Assembly (NCBI RefSeq): GCF_003412455.1
Contig: NZ_QTJU01000011.1
Coordinates: 1 to 64,000, forward strand
Reading direction: 5' to 3'
Length of the DNA: 64,000 bases
From: Deminuibacter soli
GTDB lineage: Bacteria; Bacteroidota; Bacteroidia; Chitinophagales; Chitinophagaceae
Below, one piece after another: positions 36,756 to 44,448 of this stretch (the first letter of the stretch is position 1; every line of letters begins with the position of its first letter). The notes below the pieces were generated by a model. The model was not told where the DNA came from. It saw only the letters and a program-made list of their open reading frames with translations, and ran no database searches. The position numbers were made by a program, and so were the translations under genes.

Positions 36756-39344
36756 ATGAGAATGTTTTTAGACGAGAACCTACTTAAAACACTGGTAGAC
36801 AAAATTTTAGAACGATTCGGCAAAAAAAACCTCTTACCCGCCGATTGTAAGGTGCTATCGAGCGACATCTATTCAAAGACCGAAAAATCCATCAGTGAAA
36901 CGACATTGAAACGGCTTTTTGGGTTTGCGAAACGCAGTTTTGACTTTTCCATTTACACACTCGACACACTTGCCACTTATCTTGGGTATGAGAACTGGAA
37001 CAGCTTTTATGAACTGAACCAGGCACCCAATGAACGCCAGATGCATGGAGGGAACAAGTGGCAGGAACTGCGAATGCTGTGCACAAAACATTCACAGTAC
37101 ACACTTCAGGGACTGAAAAATTCATCCGGTATTCATTTCACCAAAACCATCGAGCGCGAAAAACTGAGCTCCTTTATCCAGAAATTCCTGCTTACCGGCA
37201 AATCCATTGCCCCCATCGTTGGCCCTTCGGGCGCAGGCAAGTCTATTGGTCTTGCGCATTCAGCGCTTAAACTGTGGCTGGATGACAAAGCCGTGTACCC
37301 GAACGACATTTGCTGTTTTATCAACATTCACCAGATTCACACCATTGCCACCTACAAACATTCTTTGTTTGAATGGTTTAATAAATACCTCGGGCTGTTG
37401 TATAATGATATTGCCGTGCTGGAAGCAGAAAAAAACAAGGAAGACAGGCTGGTGCTGATTATCGATGGCTTTGATGACCGCGCCTTTTCATCAGACAAAC
37501 TGAAGCTGATTTATTCAAACATCATTGAATTTATTAACTACAATAATGAATACAGCTGGATTAAAATCATCCTGTCGCTGCGGCCCACCGCATGGTCAAA
37601 GCTGGTGCAGGCCTATTTTAATCCCTCGTTTTTCATGAACCGTATCTTTATTGATGATTCTTACCCGCAGGAAAATTACCAGAACCATACGCTGCCATTC
37701 AATTTCTCGGAAATAGAGAAGGTGCTGCAGCTGCACCAGGTAGATAAAAATGATATTGCCTGCTACTCCACCGATTTTATTAACCTCATCAGCTTCCCGC
37801 GCTACCTCGATATTTTCTGCACGCTCATCAATACCAATTTCACCCGCAAGCGTTCGCAGGAACAGATTATTTACAAGCTGATTGAAACAGATATCAAACA
37901 TTATTTCCTGTTTGATGCACATACTTCCACCAAATCGAAGATTATCGAGAAAATGGTGGAACTGAAAGCTTCGCCTTACGGACAGAATAATATTGAACTG
38001 AAAGAATGGAGCCTGGTAAAAGATGCACTTACCGCCTCTTCTTTTTGCCAGCTGATTGATGATTACCTCGTAACTGAAGAAAAGGAGTACGGTAACACGG
38101 CCTTTCCTATTCCGAAGATTAATTTTACCAACCCGTTCCTCGAGAATTATTTTGTAAGCTGGGTATTGCTGAAAGAACAGCAGTACAATGTAACCAGGCA
38201 TTTGATAGACAGTATTTACCTGAGCGAGGAATTTTCACACATGAAGCAATCCATTGTGAAATGGTTTTTACTGCACCTGTTGCAATCGTTTAACTTTTCT
38301 TCCATTGAAGAAATTTTCTGCGCGCAGCGCATGCCTGAAGAAGACAAGTTTGTGTATTTCGAATTCCTGGTTGAACTCACCGACACAGACAAGCAGCGCA
38401 ATGAAATACTGGTGCCGCTTGAACGCCAGCATCATTTTATACAGTCATTCTTTGAACAGGGCATTTACTATCACTACTGCGGTGTTGACAAGGAAAAGGT
38501 GCTGTACACGCTGGCCCGCATTTGCGACAACAAGATATACAAACACAATTTCCTGTGCCTGCTGTTTGTAAACTCGATGCTGCAGCTGAAAGTGCAGAAT
38601 GCAGAAATGTACCTGCGTGAATACAGGCAGTTATCGCGTCATGAAAACAATGCGGCCATTACTGTTCAGGAAAAATTGATGGAGTACACGCTTGATTTTG
38701 CGCGTTATTCATTTAAAAACGATTCTGTTCAGGCATTGATTGATGAGCTGGCCGCACTGCAACTGACACAGGCGCCATACACAGAACTGAACTACCTGAG
38801 CATGTTACTGCTTACCCATGCATTATTGTATACTGAAGATTATGAACGGCTGTACAGCGCATCGGCTATGCTGCAGCAACAGCTGTCTAACGCCGGCGGC
38901 AATGCCTATCAGTTCCTGAACAGGAGCCTGCAGCTGCTGCACGAGTATGCATCACTGATGTGCAAAGGATTGCAGCCAGCTACCGAAAAATCGATACTGC
39001 AGCTGGTGCACCATAAAAACAACAGCTTCCAGGAGGCAGACAGTATGCTGAACACCTTCTCTGCACTTTTACTGGCGAAACTGCACGAGAAAAAACAAAA
39101 CAGCAATCTTGCCATCCAGTATGCCAACGAAGTATACAGCGAATCGCAGTTTAACTGTTTGCGCATTTACAAACTGCTGGCCTTTAAAATCCTGAAAGAT
39201 GCTTATGCGAGCAACAACCTGAGAGAAAAAGTGCTTGAAACAGACGAGAAGATCAAAGAGTTGTTTACGCACAAGTACGATGATAAAATTAACTACGACC
39301 TGAAGGAAACGTTTTCCTTTTACCCGAAGAGTAAGTTTTTATAG
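36756..39344 (+). CDS. STAND/NACHT-like P-loop ATPase with N-terminal helical domain
   Basis: The 862-residue product has no signal peptide. Residues 1-88 form a helical domain with the phrase ISETTLKRLFGFAKRSF and YTLDTLATYLGYENWNSF. This resembles an N-terminal domain seen in several Bacteroidota regulatory proteins, possibly helix-turn-helix-like. A Walker A motif GPSGAGKS lies at residues 156-163 and a Walker B LVLIIDGFDD at about 232-241, followed by a helical region with SLRPTAW as a sensor-like element. This is the layout of NACHT/STAND ATPases. The C-terminal 300 residues are helical and repeat-like (possibly TPR). No nuclease, protease or TIR-like effector is visible. It could be a signal-dependent regulator, for example of the divergent adhesin operon, or a single-gene defence protein. 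Confidence 0.75.
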   Translation: MRMFLDENLLKTLVDKILERFGKKNLLPADCKVLSSDIYSKTEKSISETTLKRLFGFAKRSFDFSIYTLDTLATYLGYENWNSFYELNQAPNERQMHGGNKWQELRMLCTKHSQYTLQGLKNSSGIHFTKTIEREKLSSFIQKFLLTGKSIAPIVGPSGAGKSIGLAHSALKLWLDDKAVYPNDICCFINIHQIHTIATYKHSLFEWFNKYLGLLYNDIAVLEAEKNKEDRLVLIIDGFDDRAFSSDKLKLIYSNIIEFINYNNEYSWIKIILSLRPTAWSKLVQAYFNPSFFMNRIFIDDSYPQENYQNHTLPFNFSEIEKVLQLHQVDKNDIACYSTDFINLISFPRYLDIFCTLINTNFTRKRSQEQIIYKLIETDIKHYFLFDAHTSTKSKIIEKMVELKASPYGQNNIELKEWSLVKDALTASSFCQLIDDYLVTEEKEYGNTAFPIPKINFTNPFLENYFVSWVLLKEQQYNVTRHLIDSIYLSEEFSHMKQSIVKWFLLHLLQSFNFSSIEEIFCAQRMPEEDKFVYFEFLVELTDTDKQRNEILVPLERQHHFIQSFFEQGIYYHYCGVDKEKVLYTLARICDNKIYKHNFLCLLFVNSMLQLKVQNAEMYLREYRQLSRHENNAAITVQEKLMEYTLDFARYSFKNDSVQALIDELAALQLTQAPYTELNYLSMLLLTHALLYTEDYERLYSASAMLQQQLSNAGGNAYQFLNRSLQLLHEYASLMCKGLQPATEKSILQLVHHKNNSFQEADSMLNTFSALLLAKLHEKKQNSNLAIQYANEVYSESQFNCLRIYKLLAFKILKDAYASNNLREKVLETDEKIKELFTHKYDDKINYDLKETFSFYPKSKFL

Positions 39345-39445
39345 ATCCTGGTGATTAAGTACGATTGTCCCATATCCTCTGTTTTCCGGTTCCCGTTTGC
39401 TAGCCAAAAACCAATGCAGTCTTACGATTGCACCACCTGCAACAT

Positions 39446-39479
39446 AAAAAAAGTCCCGATGCGCTGGCACACCGGAACT
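39446..39479 (-). terminator. Terminator of the branched-chain aminotransferase gene
   Basis: On the minus strand AGTTCCG pairs with CGGGACT, and an inner TGTG/CGCA extends the stem. Seven T follow. It lies about 25 bases past the stop codon. Confidence 0.8.
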
Positions 39480-39504
39480 TTCTATACAAAAAATAATCAG
39501 TTAT

Positions 39505-40569
39505 TTATACTTTAAACATCCAGCCATGCCGGTCAGGCACTTCGTTGTTGCGAATGGCTGTGAGCCTGGCTTTGAGTTCGTGTGCGGTAGTACATTTTTC
39601 AGGATCGATTTCAATCACAAAATCCTGGTAGCGCAATTCTTTGATCAAAGAAATGGTAGCGGCCGTACCGGTACCGAATGCTTCTTTCAGTTTGCCTGCC
39701 TTGTATGCTTCGATCAATTCATCGATGCTGATGCGGCGTTCTTCTACTTTAATGCCCATTTCGCCGAGCACGGTGATAGCGCTGTCGCGGGTTACGCCTT
39801 CGAGAATGGTGCCTTCTTCGAGTGATGGGGTTACCACTTTATCGTTGAATACAAAGAACACGTTCATGGTACCTACTTCCTGCAGCCATTTGTGTTCGTG
39901 CGCATCTGTCCACAACACCTGGTCGTAGCCTTTATTTTTAGCTTCTACCGCAGCACGCAGGCTGCCGCCATAGTTGCCGGCATTTTTAGCATTGCCCACA
40001 CCACCGGGTGCGGCACGTGTGTATACTTCTTCTACGTAAATACGCATGGGCGCAGCATAGTAAGGGCCTGTAGGACTTAACAGGATCATGAACTTATAGG
40101 TATCAGAAGGTTTTACACCTAGTACCGCGTCGGTAGCGAACATAAATGGCCTGATGTAGAGTGAATGTTCTGCTTTGGCAGGAATCCAGTCTTTTTCCAC
40201 TTCAACAAGCTGGCGCATGCCTTCGATGAAGATTTCTTCAGGTACTTCGGGCATTTCCATGCGGCTGGCCGACTGGTTAAAGCGCCTGAAATTATCGTAA
40301 GGGCGGAAGATAAACGCTTCGCCTGCAGCATCTTTATAGGCCTTGATGCCTTCAAAAATAGACTGACCATAGTGCAGCGCCGCAAGTGCCGGATCCAGCA
40401 TCAGGGGCTGGTAGGGTTTAATTTCAATGTTCTTCCACTCGCCGTTAATACAATCGGCCACGAGCATGTGATCGGTAAAATATTTACCGAAAGGAAGACT
40501 GTCAAAACTAAAATCTTTCAATTTACTTGTCTGCACCCTGGTTACAGGTATTTCTAAAGCATCGATCAT
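39505..40569 (-). CDS. ilvE: Branched-chain-amino-acid aminotransferase
   Basis: This PLP enzyme of fold type IV interconverts leucine, isoleucine and valine with their 2-keto acids. The 354-residue product belongs to the larger bacterial/eukaryotic BCAT type. It has SIFEGIKAYKDAAGEAFIFR, the cofactor-lysine region NAKNAGNYGGSLRAA, DQVLWTDAHEHKWLQEVGTM and AFGTGTAATI near the end. The start MIDALEIPVTRV fits. It is transcribed away from the next gene. Confidence 0.95.
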   Translation of the reverse strand: MIDALEIPVTRVQTSKLKDFSFDSLPFGKYFTDHMLVADCINGEWKNIEIKPYQPLMLDPALAALHYGQSIFEGIKAYKDAAGEAFIFRPYDNFRRFNQSASRMEMPEVPEEIFIEGMRQLVEVEKDWIPAKAEHSLYIRPFMFATDAVLGVKPSDTYKFMILLSPTGPYYAAPMRIYVEEVYTRAAPGGVGNAKNAGNYGGSLRAAVEAKNKGYDQVLWTDAHEHKWLQEVGTMNVFFVFNDKVVTPSLEEGTILEGVTRDSAITVLGEMGIKVEERRISIDELIEAYKAGKLKEAFGTGTAATISLIKELRYQDFVIEIDPEKCTTAHELKARLTAIRNNEVPDRHGWMFKV

Positions 40570-40576
40570 AACACTA

Positions 40577-40584
40577 TAAATTTG
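40577..40584 (+). promoter_or_regulatory. Possible -7 box upstream of the unknown gene next to rdgB
   Basis: TAAATTTG matches TAnnTTTG and lies 48 bases before the chosen start. A clear -33 TTTG at the right distance is not visible. Confidence 0.35.
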
Positions 40585-40632
40585 TACAAAGAAACAAAAA
40601 AAAGAAAACTAACAACCGTTAATATCAGCAAT

Positions 40633-41193
40633 ATGCCCGGTTTAGACAATATTCAAATACCTGATACTTTGTTGGCCGCTTTATACAAAGATACGCTAAT
40701 AGCGCATGACAATTTTAAACAAATTGCCCCTGACAAGGCGAAAACCGATACCGCTCCGGCACCTGAAAAGCCGCCTGTTGCCATGCCTACGCCATCGAAA
40801 TGGTTCCTGGGCGATAATGCGCGCGGCATTGTTTTACTGGTGAACGATGCTGAAAATGTATACCTGGCCGATGACAGCCTGCAGTTGTTAAGCGGGATAC
40901 TTGCCGCGTGCAAGCTGAACCTGGCCGATGTAGCAATTGTGAATACCGCGCATATCGGTTTTACCTATCAACAGATTAAGGAGCAAACCAAAACGAATTA
41001 TTTTTTCCTGTTTAATGTGCCTGCGCCATCGGTTAAGCTGGCGTTTGATATACCGCACTACCAGGTGCAGCAGTTTGACAACTGCACTTTTTTAACTGCG
41101 CCCGACCTGCGCGCGCTGCTGGGCACTACTCCTGAAGCCAAGCTGGAAAAGAGCAAATTATGGCTGAGCCTGAAAAAGATCTTCAATTTATGA
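40633..41193 (+). CDS. Unknown cytosolic protein coupled to RdgB
   Basis: The function is not recognised. The 186-residue product (start MPGLDNIQIPDTLLAALYKD; 17 more codons are open upstream) has a proline-rich linker near residues 45-60. An alpha/beta-like domain follows, with a strand GIVLLVNDAENVYLADDSLQ, then CKLNLADVAIVNTAHIGF and a basic C-terminus KSKLWLSLKKIFNL. No signal peptide or membrane segment is visible. Its stop overlaps the start of rdgB in ATGA, so the two are translationally coupled, which may hint at a role in nucleotide or DNA metabolism. That link is inference. Confidence 0.7.
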   Translation: MPGLDNIQIPDTLLAALYKDTLIAHDNFKQIAPDKAKTDTAPAPEKPPVAMPTPSKWFLGDNARGIVLLVNDAENVYLADDSLQLLSGILAACKLNLADVAIVNTAHIGFTYQQIKEQTKTNYFFLFNVPAPSVKLAFDIPHYQVQQFDNCTFLTAPDLRALLGTTPEAKLEKSKLWLSLKKIFNL

Positions 41194-41777
41194 TGCAGAA
41201 AACGCTGGTGTTTGCCACCAACAATGAAAACAAGGTTACCGAGATACGCAATGTGATAGGCAGTGATTTTTCGATCATTACCCTGAAGGAAGCAGGGATT
41301 GACATTGATATTCCCGAGCCGCACGATACGCTGGAGGCCAATGCCACCGAAAAATCGACCACCATTTACCGCATGGTTCACCAGGATTGCTTTAGTGAAG
41401 ATACCGGGCTGGAAGTAACGGCGCTGAATGGCGAGCCGGGCGTAAAAAGTGCCCGCTATGCCGGGGAAGGCCGTGATTTTTCGGCCAATGTAGACAAGCT
41501 GCTGCACAAGCTGGAAGGTGAAAGCAACCGCCGGGCACGCTTCAGAACAGTGATATCGCTGCTGTGGGAAGGCAGGGAATATTTTTTTGAAGGCATCTGC
41601 CCGGGCGTCATTACCCGTGCACCGAAGGGTGACGGCGGGTTTGGTTACGATCCTGTTTTTATACCTGATGGCGATACCCGCACTTTTGGGGAAATGACCG
41701 TGGAAGAGAAAAAGCAATTCAGTCACCGTGCAAAGGCCATGCAGCAGCTGATTGCCTTTTTGAAGAAAGCGGTATAG
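41190..41777 (+). CDS. rdgB: Non-canonical purine NTP pyrophosphatase (RdgB/HAM1 family)
   Basis: This enzyme hydrolyses dITP, ITP and XTP to keep deaminated bases out of DNA and RNA. The 195-residue product has LVFATNNENKVTEIRNVIG at the start, the acidic DTLEANATEKSTTIY, DTGLEVTALNGEPGVKSARY and GFGYDPVFIPDG, then TFGEMTVEEKKQFSHRAKAM. All these are family signatures. The chosen start is the ATG in ATGATG that overlaps the upstream stop by four bases; an earlier ATG ten codons upstream is less likely. Confidence 0.96.
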   Translation: MMQKTLVFATNNENKVTEIRNVIGSDFSIITLKEAGIDIDIPEPHDTLEANATEKSTTIYRMVHQDCFSEDTGLEVTALNGEPGVKSARYAGEGRDFSANVDKLLHKLEGESNRRARFRTVISLLWEGREYFFEGICPGVITRAPKGDGGFGYDPVFIPDGDTRTFGEMTVEEKKQFSHRAKAMQQLIAFLKKAV

Positions 41778-41787
41778 CCCAAAAAAG

Positions 41788-41817
41788 AGATCCATTACAG
41801 ACGTAACGGATCTTTTA
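41788..41817 (+). terminator. Terminator of rdgB
   Basis: AGATCCATTAC pairs with GTAACGGATCT with one mismatch around a four-base loop. Four T follow. It starts about ten bases past the rdgB stop. Confidence 0.75.
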
Positions 41818-41930
41818 CTAACAATTGCCCTTTGAAGCTCAATAAACCAACGTCAAGTAAGGATTTGGCTGTGTCTCTTCCTGTATTGGACGTTGCCAGT
41901 TAAAAACTGGACATATAAATATCGTCGTTG

Positions 41931-42086
41931 CTATACTTTAAAAATATCGAGCCCTCCAAAACACACATGCCCGTCAGATGCGAAATGCAGGTTGTGTGCA
42001 TCGTCAATAAACGGGAACTGCAGCAGGGCTTCGAGCGTATCGGGCGCTATATCGGGATTGTAGTAGCCCGGTGTTTTTGCTGTCAT
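41931..42086 (-). pseudogene. 51-codon remnant of a PD40 (WD40-like propeller) protein
   Basis: This short frame was read directly from the spacer between rdgB and the thioesterase gene. It encodes 51 residues beginning MTAKTPGYYNPDIAPDTLEA and ending with LHFASDGHVCFGGLDIFKV. The end closely resembles a PD40 repeat unit (a strand, SDGH, a glycine pair, LDIFK) as in PorE-like or TolB-like proteins. A complete protein would have several such repeats and an OmpA domain. No signal peptide is visible and both flanks are non-coding, so it is most likely a decayed fragment. It could also be a real small gene. Confidence 0.45.
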
Positions 42087-42096
42087 TGACACTCTC

Positions 42097-42110
42097 CTGC
42101 CGTACGGCAG
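42097..42110. repeat. Perfect palindrome CTGCCGTACGGCAG
   Basis: This 14-base perfect palindrome lies just upstream of the PD40 remnant. It has no T run. It could be an operator-like site or part of the decayed sequence; there is no evidence to choose. Confidence 0.3.
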
Positions 42111-42314
42111 TGGGGCAAAACCGGGGGCACATTAACAGGTGCTTAACGCTATTCCTGATTAAAAGTAGAAAGTAAATGCTGAGTTAAAAGAGGCAGTTTT
42201 ATTCAACAGCAATCCGGCAAATCAGAATTGTGAACAGGGTGAACATTCATCGCATTCAGCGCGCAATACAATGTTTACCGTATTTTGCGGTGTATCCTCA
42301 ATCAATAACCAGGT

Positions 42315-42758
42315 ATGGAAAGAGTAAAAGTGCAGTTGCCCGATCAGTTTAATTTCACCGCCCGCATTCCCATCCGCATCACCGATTTAAACTATGGCGG
42401 CCATGTAGGCAATGATGTTTTCTTATCATTATTGCACGAAGCAAGGCAACAGTTTCTGCTGCACCACGGTTATTCCGAACTTAGTTTTGAAGGCTGCGGT
42501 CTTATTATGGCAGATGCAGCTATTGAATACAAACACGAACTCGCCCACGGCGATGTAGTTGAAATTGCCGTTGCAGCAACGGGCTTTGATAAAATTGGTT
42601 TCGATTTATATTATCGCATGGAGCTGGTACATGCCGGTGGCAACCAGCTTGCCGCCAAAGCCAAAACAGGCATGCTGTGTTACGATTATGCGCAGAAGAA
42701 AAAAGTACCCGTGCCTGCAGCAGCGATAGCGGAGCTCAGCATGAAACGTGAGTGGTGA
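42315..42758 (+). CDS. Acyl-CoA thioesterase (hotdog fold, 4HBT-like)
   Basis: The 147-residue product has the single hotdog layout. A short strand is followed by the helix motif LNYGGHVGNDVFLSLLHEARQQF with an early asparagine, then GLIMADAAIEYKHELAHGDVVEIAVAA and a final strand GMLCYDYAQKKKVP. Such proteins hydrolyse acyl-CoA esters, but the exact substrate is unknown. Its last codons (MKREW and stop) are embedded in a GTGAGTGGTGA word repeat that also ends the convergent aroE gene. Confidence 0.85.
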   Translation: MERVKVQLPDQFNFTARIPIRITDLNYGGHVGNDVFLSLLHEARQQFLLHHGYSELSFEGCGLIMADAAIEYKHELAHGDVVEIAVAATGFDKIGFDLYYRMELVHAGGNQLAAKAKTGMLCYDYAQKKKVPVPAAAIAELSMKREW

Positions 42759-42790
42759 ATCGACAGTCGTGACACTACTCACCACTCACC
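42748..42790. repeat. Inverted GTGAGTGGTGA repeat spanning two convergent stop codons
   Basis: GTGAGTGGTGA on the left and its complement TCACCACTCAC on the right pair perfectly. A CGACAGTCGTGAC word lies in the loop. The thioesterase stop is in the left arm and the aroE stop in the right. It may serve as a two-way terminator, but no T run is present. Confidence 0.7.
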
Positions 42791-43521
42791 ACATCATTCC
42801 ATATCTTCCAGTTTTCCTCTGCCTGTATGGTGAGCATATCATAGCCGTTTTTTACTACTGCGCCCTTTTCAGTGCCGTGTTGTAAAAAGCGGGTGAGCGG
42901 CGGGTTGTACACCACATCGTACAAATAATGTTGCGGGGTAACCAGTTCGTATGGTATGGGGGGTGCGGTTTCTACATCGGGATAGGTGCCGAGCGGTGTA
43001 CAGTTGATGATAACCAGGTAAGCAGCCATTATATCCGCTGTAAGCATGTCGTACGTGAGATAGTTTTCATGCGGTGTACGCGATACATACTTGTAAGGCA
43101 TGCCCAGTTGCTTCAGCGTGTACTCAATAGCTGCCGCAGCGCCGCCTGTGCCCAGTATAAGGGCCTGTGTGTGGTGCGACTGCAGCTGTGGTGTAAACGA
43201 GCGCTGAAATCCGGTGCAATCGGTATTGTAGCCAAACAGCCGGCCACCTTTTACACGTACGCAGTTGCATGCGTTCATCTGCTCTGCAGCAGGTGATACA
43301 TGGCTAAGCCAGGGCAACACATTGCGTTTATGCGGAATGGTAATGCAAAAGCCTTCCAGCGTTTGTTCCGATTCAAGCAGCTGCGTTAACTGCGCAATAT
43401 GCTCCATCGGGTAAGCATTGAAAACGGCGTCGGTTATCCCTTCTGCCGCAAACTTTTCCGTAAAGTATTTTTGCGAAAAAGAATGCGACAGCGGGAATCC
43501 AATGATACCGAATGTACGCAT
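42775..43521 (-). CDS. aroE: Shikimate dehydrogenase
   Basis: AroE reduces 3-dehydroshikimate with NADPH in aromatic amino-acid synthesis. The 248-residue product has the substrate-binding SHSFSQKYF, catalytic lysine 65 in TIPHKRNVLPW, aspartate 101 in NTDCTGF, and the nucleotide-binding loop ILGTGGAAAAI at about 121-131. It ends NDVVSGE, the last five residues encoded by a repeat word. It lies four bases from the ComA-like gene on the same strand, so they share a transcript. Confidence 0.93.
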   Translation of the reverse strand: MRTFGIIGFPLSHSFSQKYFTEKFAAEGITDAVFNAYPMEHIAQLTQLLESEQTLEGFCITIPHKRNVLPWLSHVSPAAEQMNACNCVRVKGGRLFGYNTDCTGFQRSFTPQLQSHHTQALILGTGGAAAAIEYTLKQLGMPYKYVSRTPHENYLTYDMLTADIMAAYLVIINCTPLGTYPDVETAPPIPYELVTPQHYLYDVVYNPPLTRFLQHGTEKGAVVKNGYDMLTIQAEENWKIWNDVVSGE

Positions 43522-43524
43522 TGG

Positions 43525-44301
43525 TTATATTTTGTTTTTTTCTTTGTCGAGATACAGATCGAATGTGTCGCCGCGTAAACCGATACGCATGGTTTCAAGC
43601 GCGATAACTTCAGTAGGCGCAATATTGCCGAGGTTTACATTGCAACCCAGCAGTTCGAGGAAGTACAGCTGCTGTGCTTTCTGCGGTGCTTCCCACATAA
43701 TTTTTTCACCGGGAATCTGGGTGAGAATTTCATTTACCAAACCTTCACGCACTTCGCCCGAACCGCGGTAAATACCTACGTTACCGGCTTCACGTGCTTC
43801 GGCAATAACATACGAGCTGCCTGCTTCCAGTTCAGCACGCATCAGTTCAATCCATTTGTAGGGAGGAATAATGTGTGCCGCATCTTTGCTGCCCACTTCG
43901 CTCAGTACAGTGCCGTATTTGGTCAATTTTTCAATATAACCGCATTTCTCTGCATGCGGAATGGTAATAGAACCATCACTCACTTCCATGTAGGAAATAC
44001 CGTAATCTTTACAAACGGCAATATAATCTTCAAACTGGTTACGGATCAAAAATGCTTCAAACAAGGTGCCGCCAAAATAGATGGGAATATTGTATGACTG
44101 ATACAATTCAATTTTTTCACGCAGGTTAGGGGTAACGAATGACGTGCCGAATCCAAGCTTCACTATATCAACATGCGGGTGGGATACGCTCATAAAGTTC
44201 TGCACTTCATTTAAACTTAACCCTTTGTCCATTACCATTGTTAAACCGTACGTGCGGGGCTGGGCTGTTCTTTCAGGGATCTGCGATAAGAAAAAATTCA
44301 T
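43525..44301 (-). CDS. Phosphosulfolactate synthase (ComA family)
   Basis: ComA-type enzymes add sulfite to phosphoenolpyruvate to give phosphosulfolactate, the first step of coenzyme M synthesis in some archaea and of sulfolactate formation in some bacteria. The 259-residue product has the TIM-barrel pattern of the family: YGLTMVMDKGLSLNEVQNFM, HVDIVKLGFGTSFVTPN, and EVIALETMRIGLRGDTF near the end. Two more in-frame ATGs lie within three codons upstream. The later enzymes of coenzyme M synthesis are not in this window. The gene is followed at once by aroE. What it makes here is unknown. Confidence 0.85.
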   Translation of the reverse strand: MNFFLSQIPERTAQPRTYGLTMVMDKGLSLNEVQNFMSVSHPHVDIVKLGFGTSFVTPNLREKIELYQSYNIPIYFGGTLFEAFLIRNQFEDYIAVCKDYGISYMEVSDGSITIPHAEKCGYIEKLTKYGTVLSEVGSKDAAHIIPPYKWIELMRAELEAGSSYVIAEAREAGNVGIYRGSGEVREGLVNEILTQIPGEKIMWEAPQKAQQLYFLELLGCNVNLGNIAPTEVIALETMRIGLRGDTFDLYLDKEKNKI

Positions 44302-44324
44302 CATTATCATTCATTTTGCGGAAG

Positions 44325-44332
44325 CAAAAATA
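44325..44332 (-). promoter_or_regulatory. Possible -7 box of the ComA-aroE transcript
   Basis: The minus strand reads TATTTTTG, a match to TAnnTTTG, about 23 bases before the start. No clear -33 box lies at the right distance. Confidence 0.4.
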
Positions 44333-44384
44333 GGGAACGCCGGGGAATTGCGTTTTTTTGATTCTTAATTGCCCTAAAAACGCA

Positions 44385-44408
44385 ATTGCCGGCGTCTCCA
44401 CCGGCAAT
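44385..44408 (-). terminator. Hairpin after the TPR gene; also a member of the tetraloop hairpin family
   Basis: ATTGCCGGCG and CACCGGCAAT pair over ten positions with one mismatch, around the loop TCTC. On the minus strand a short T run (GCGTTTTTAGG) follows, so it can end transcription of the TPR gene. The loop and stem make it a member of the hairpin family found at about 52.5, 54.5, 56.9 and 63.9 kb. Confidence 0.6.
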
Positions 44409-44448
44409 GTTATTGGTATAAGTTCATCAGCCTGCTATGAGCAGACCT

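Noticed and set aside
42097-42110. Perfect palindrome CTGCCGTACGGCAG as an operator
   Set aside because: A single copy with no second site and no regulator nearby is not enough to support an operator call.
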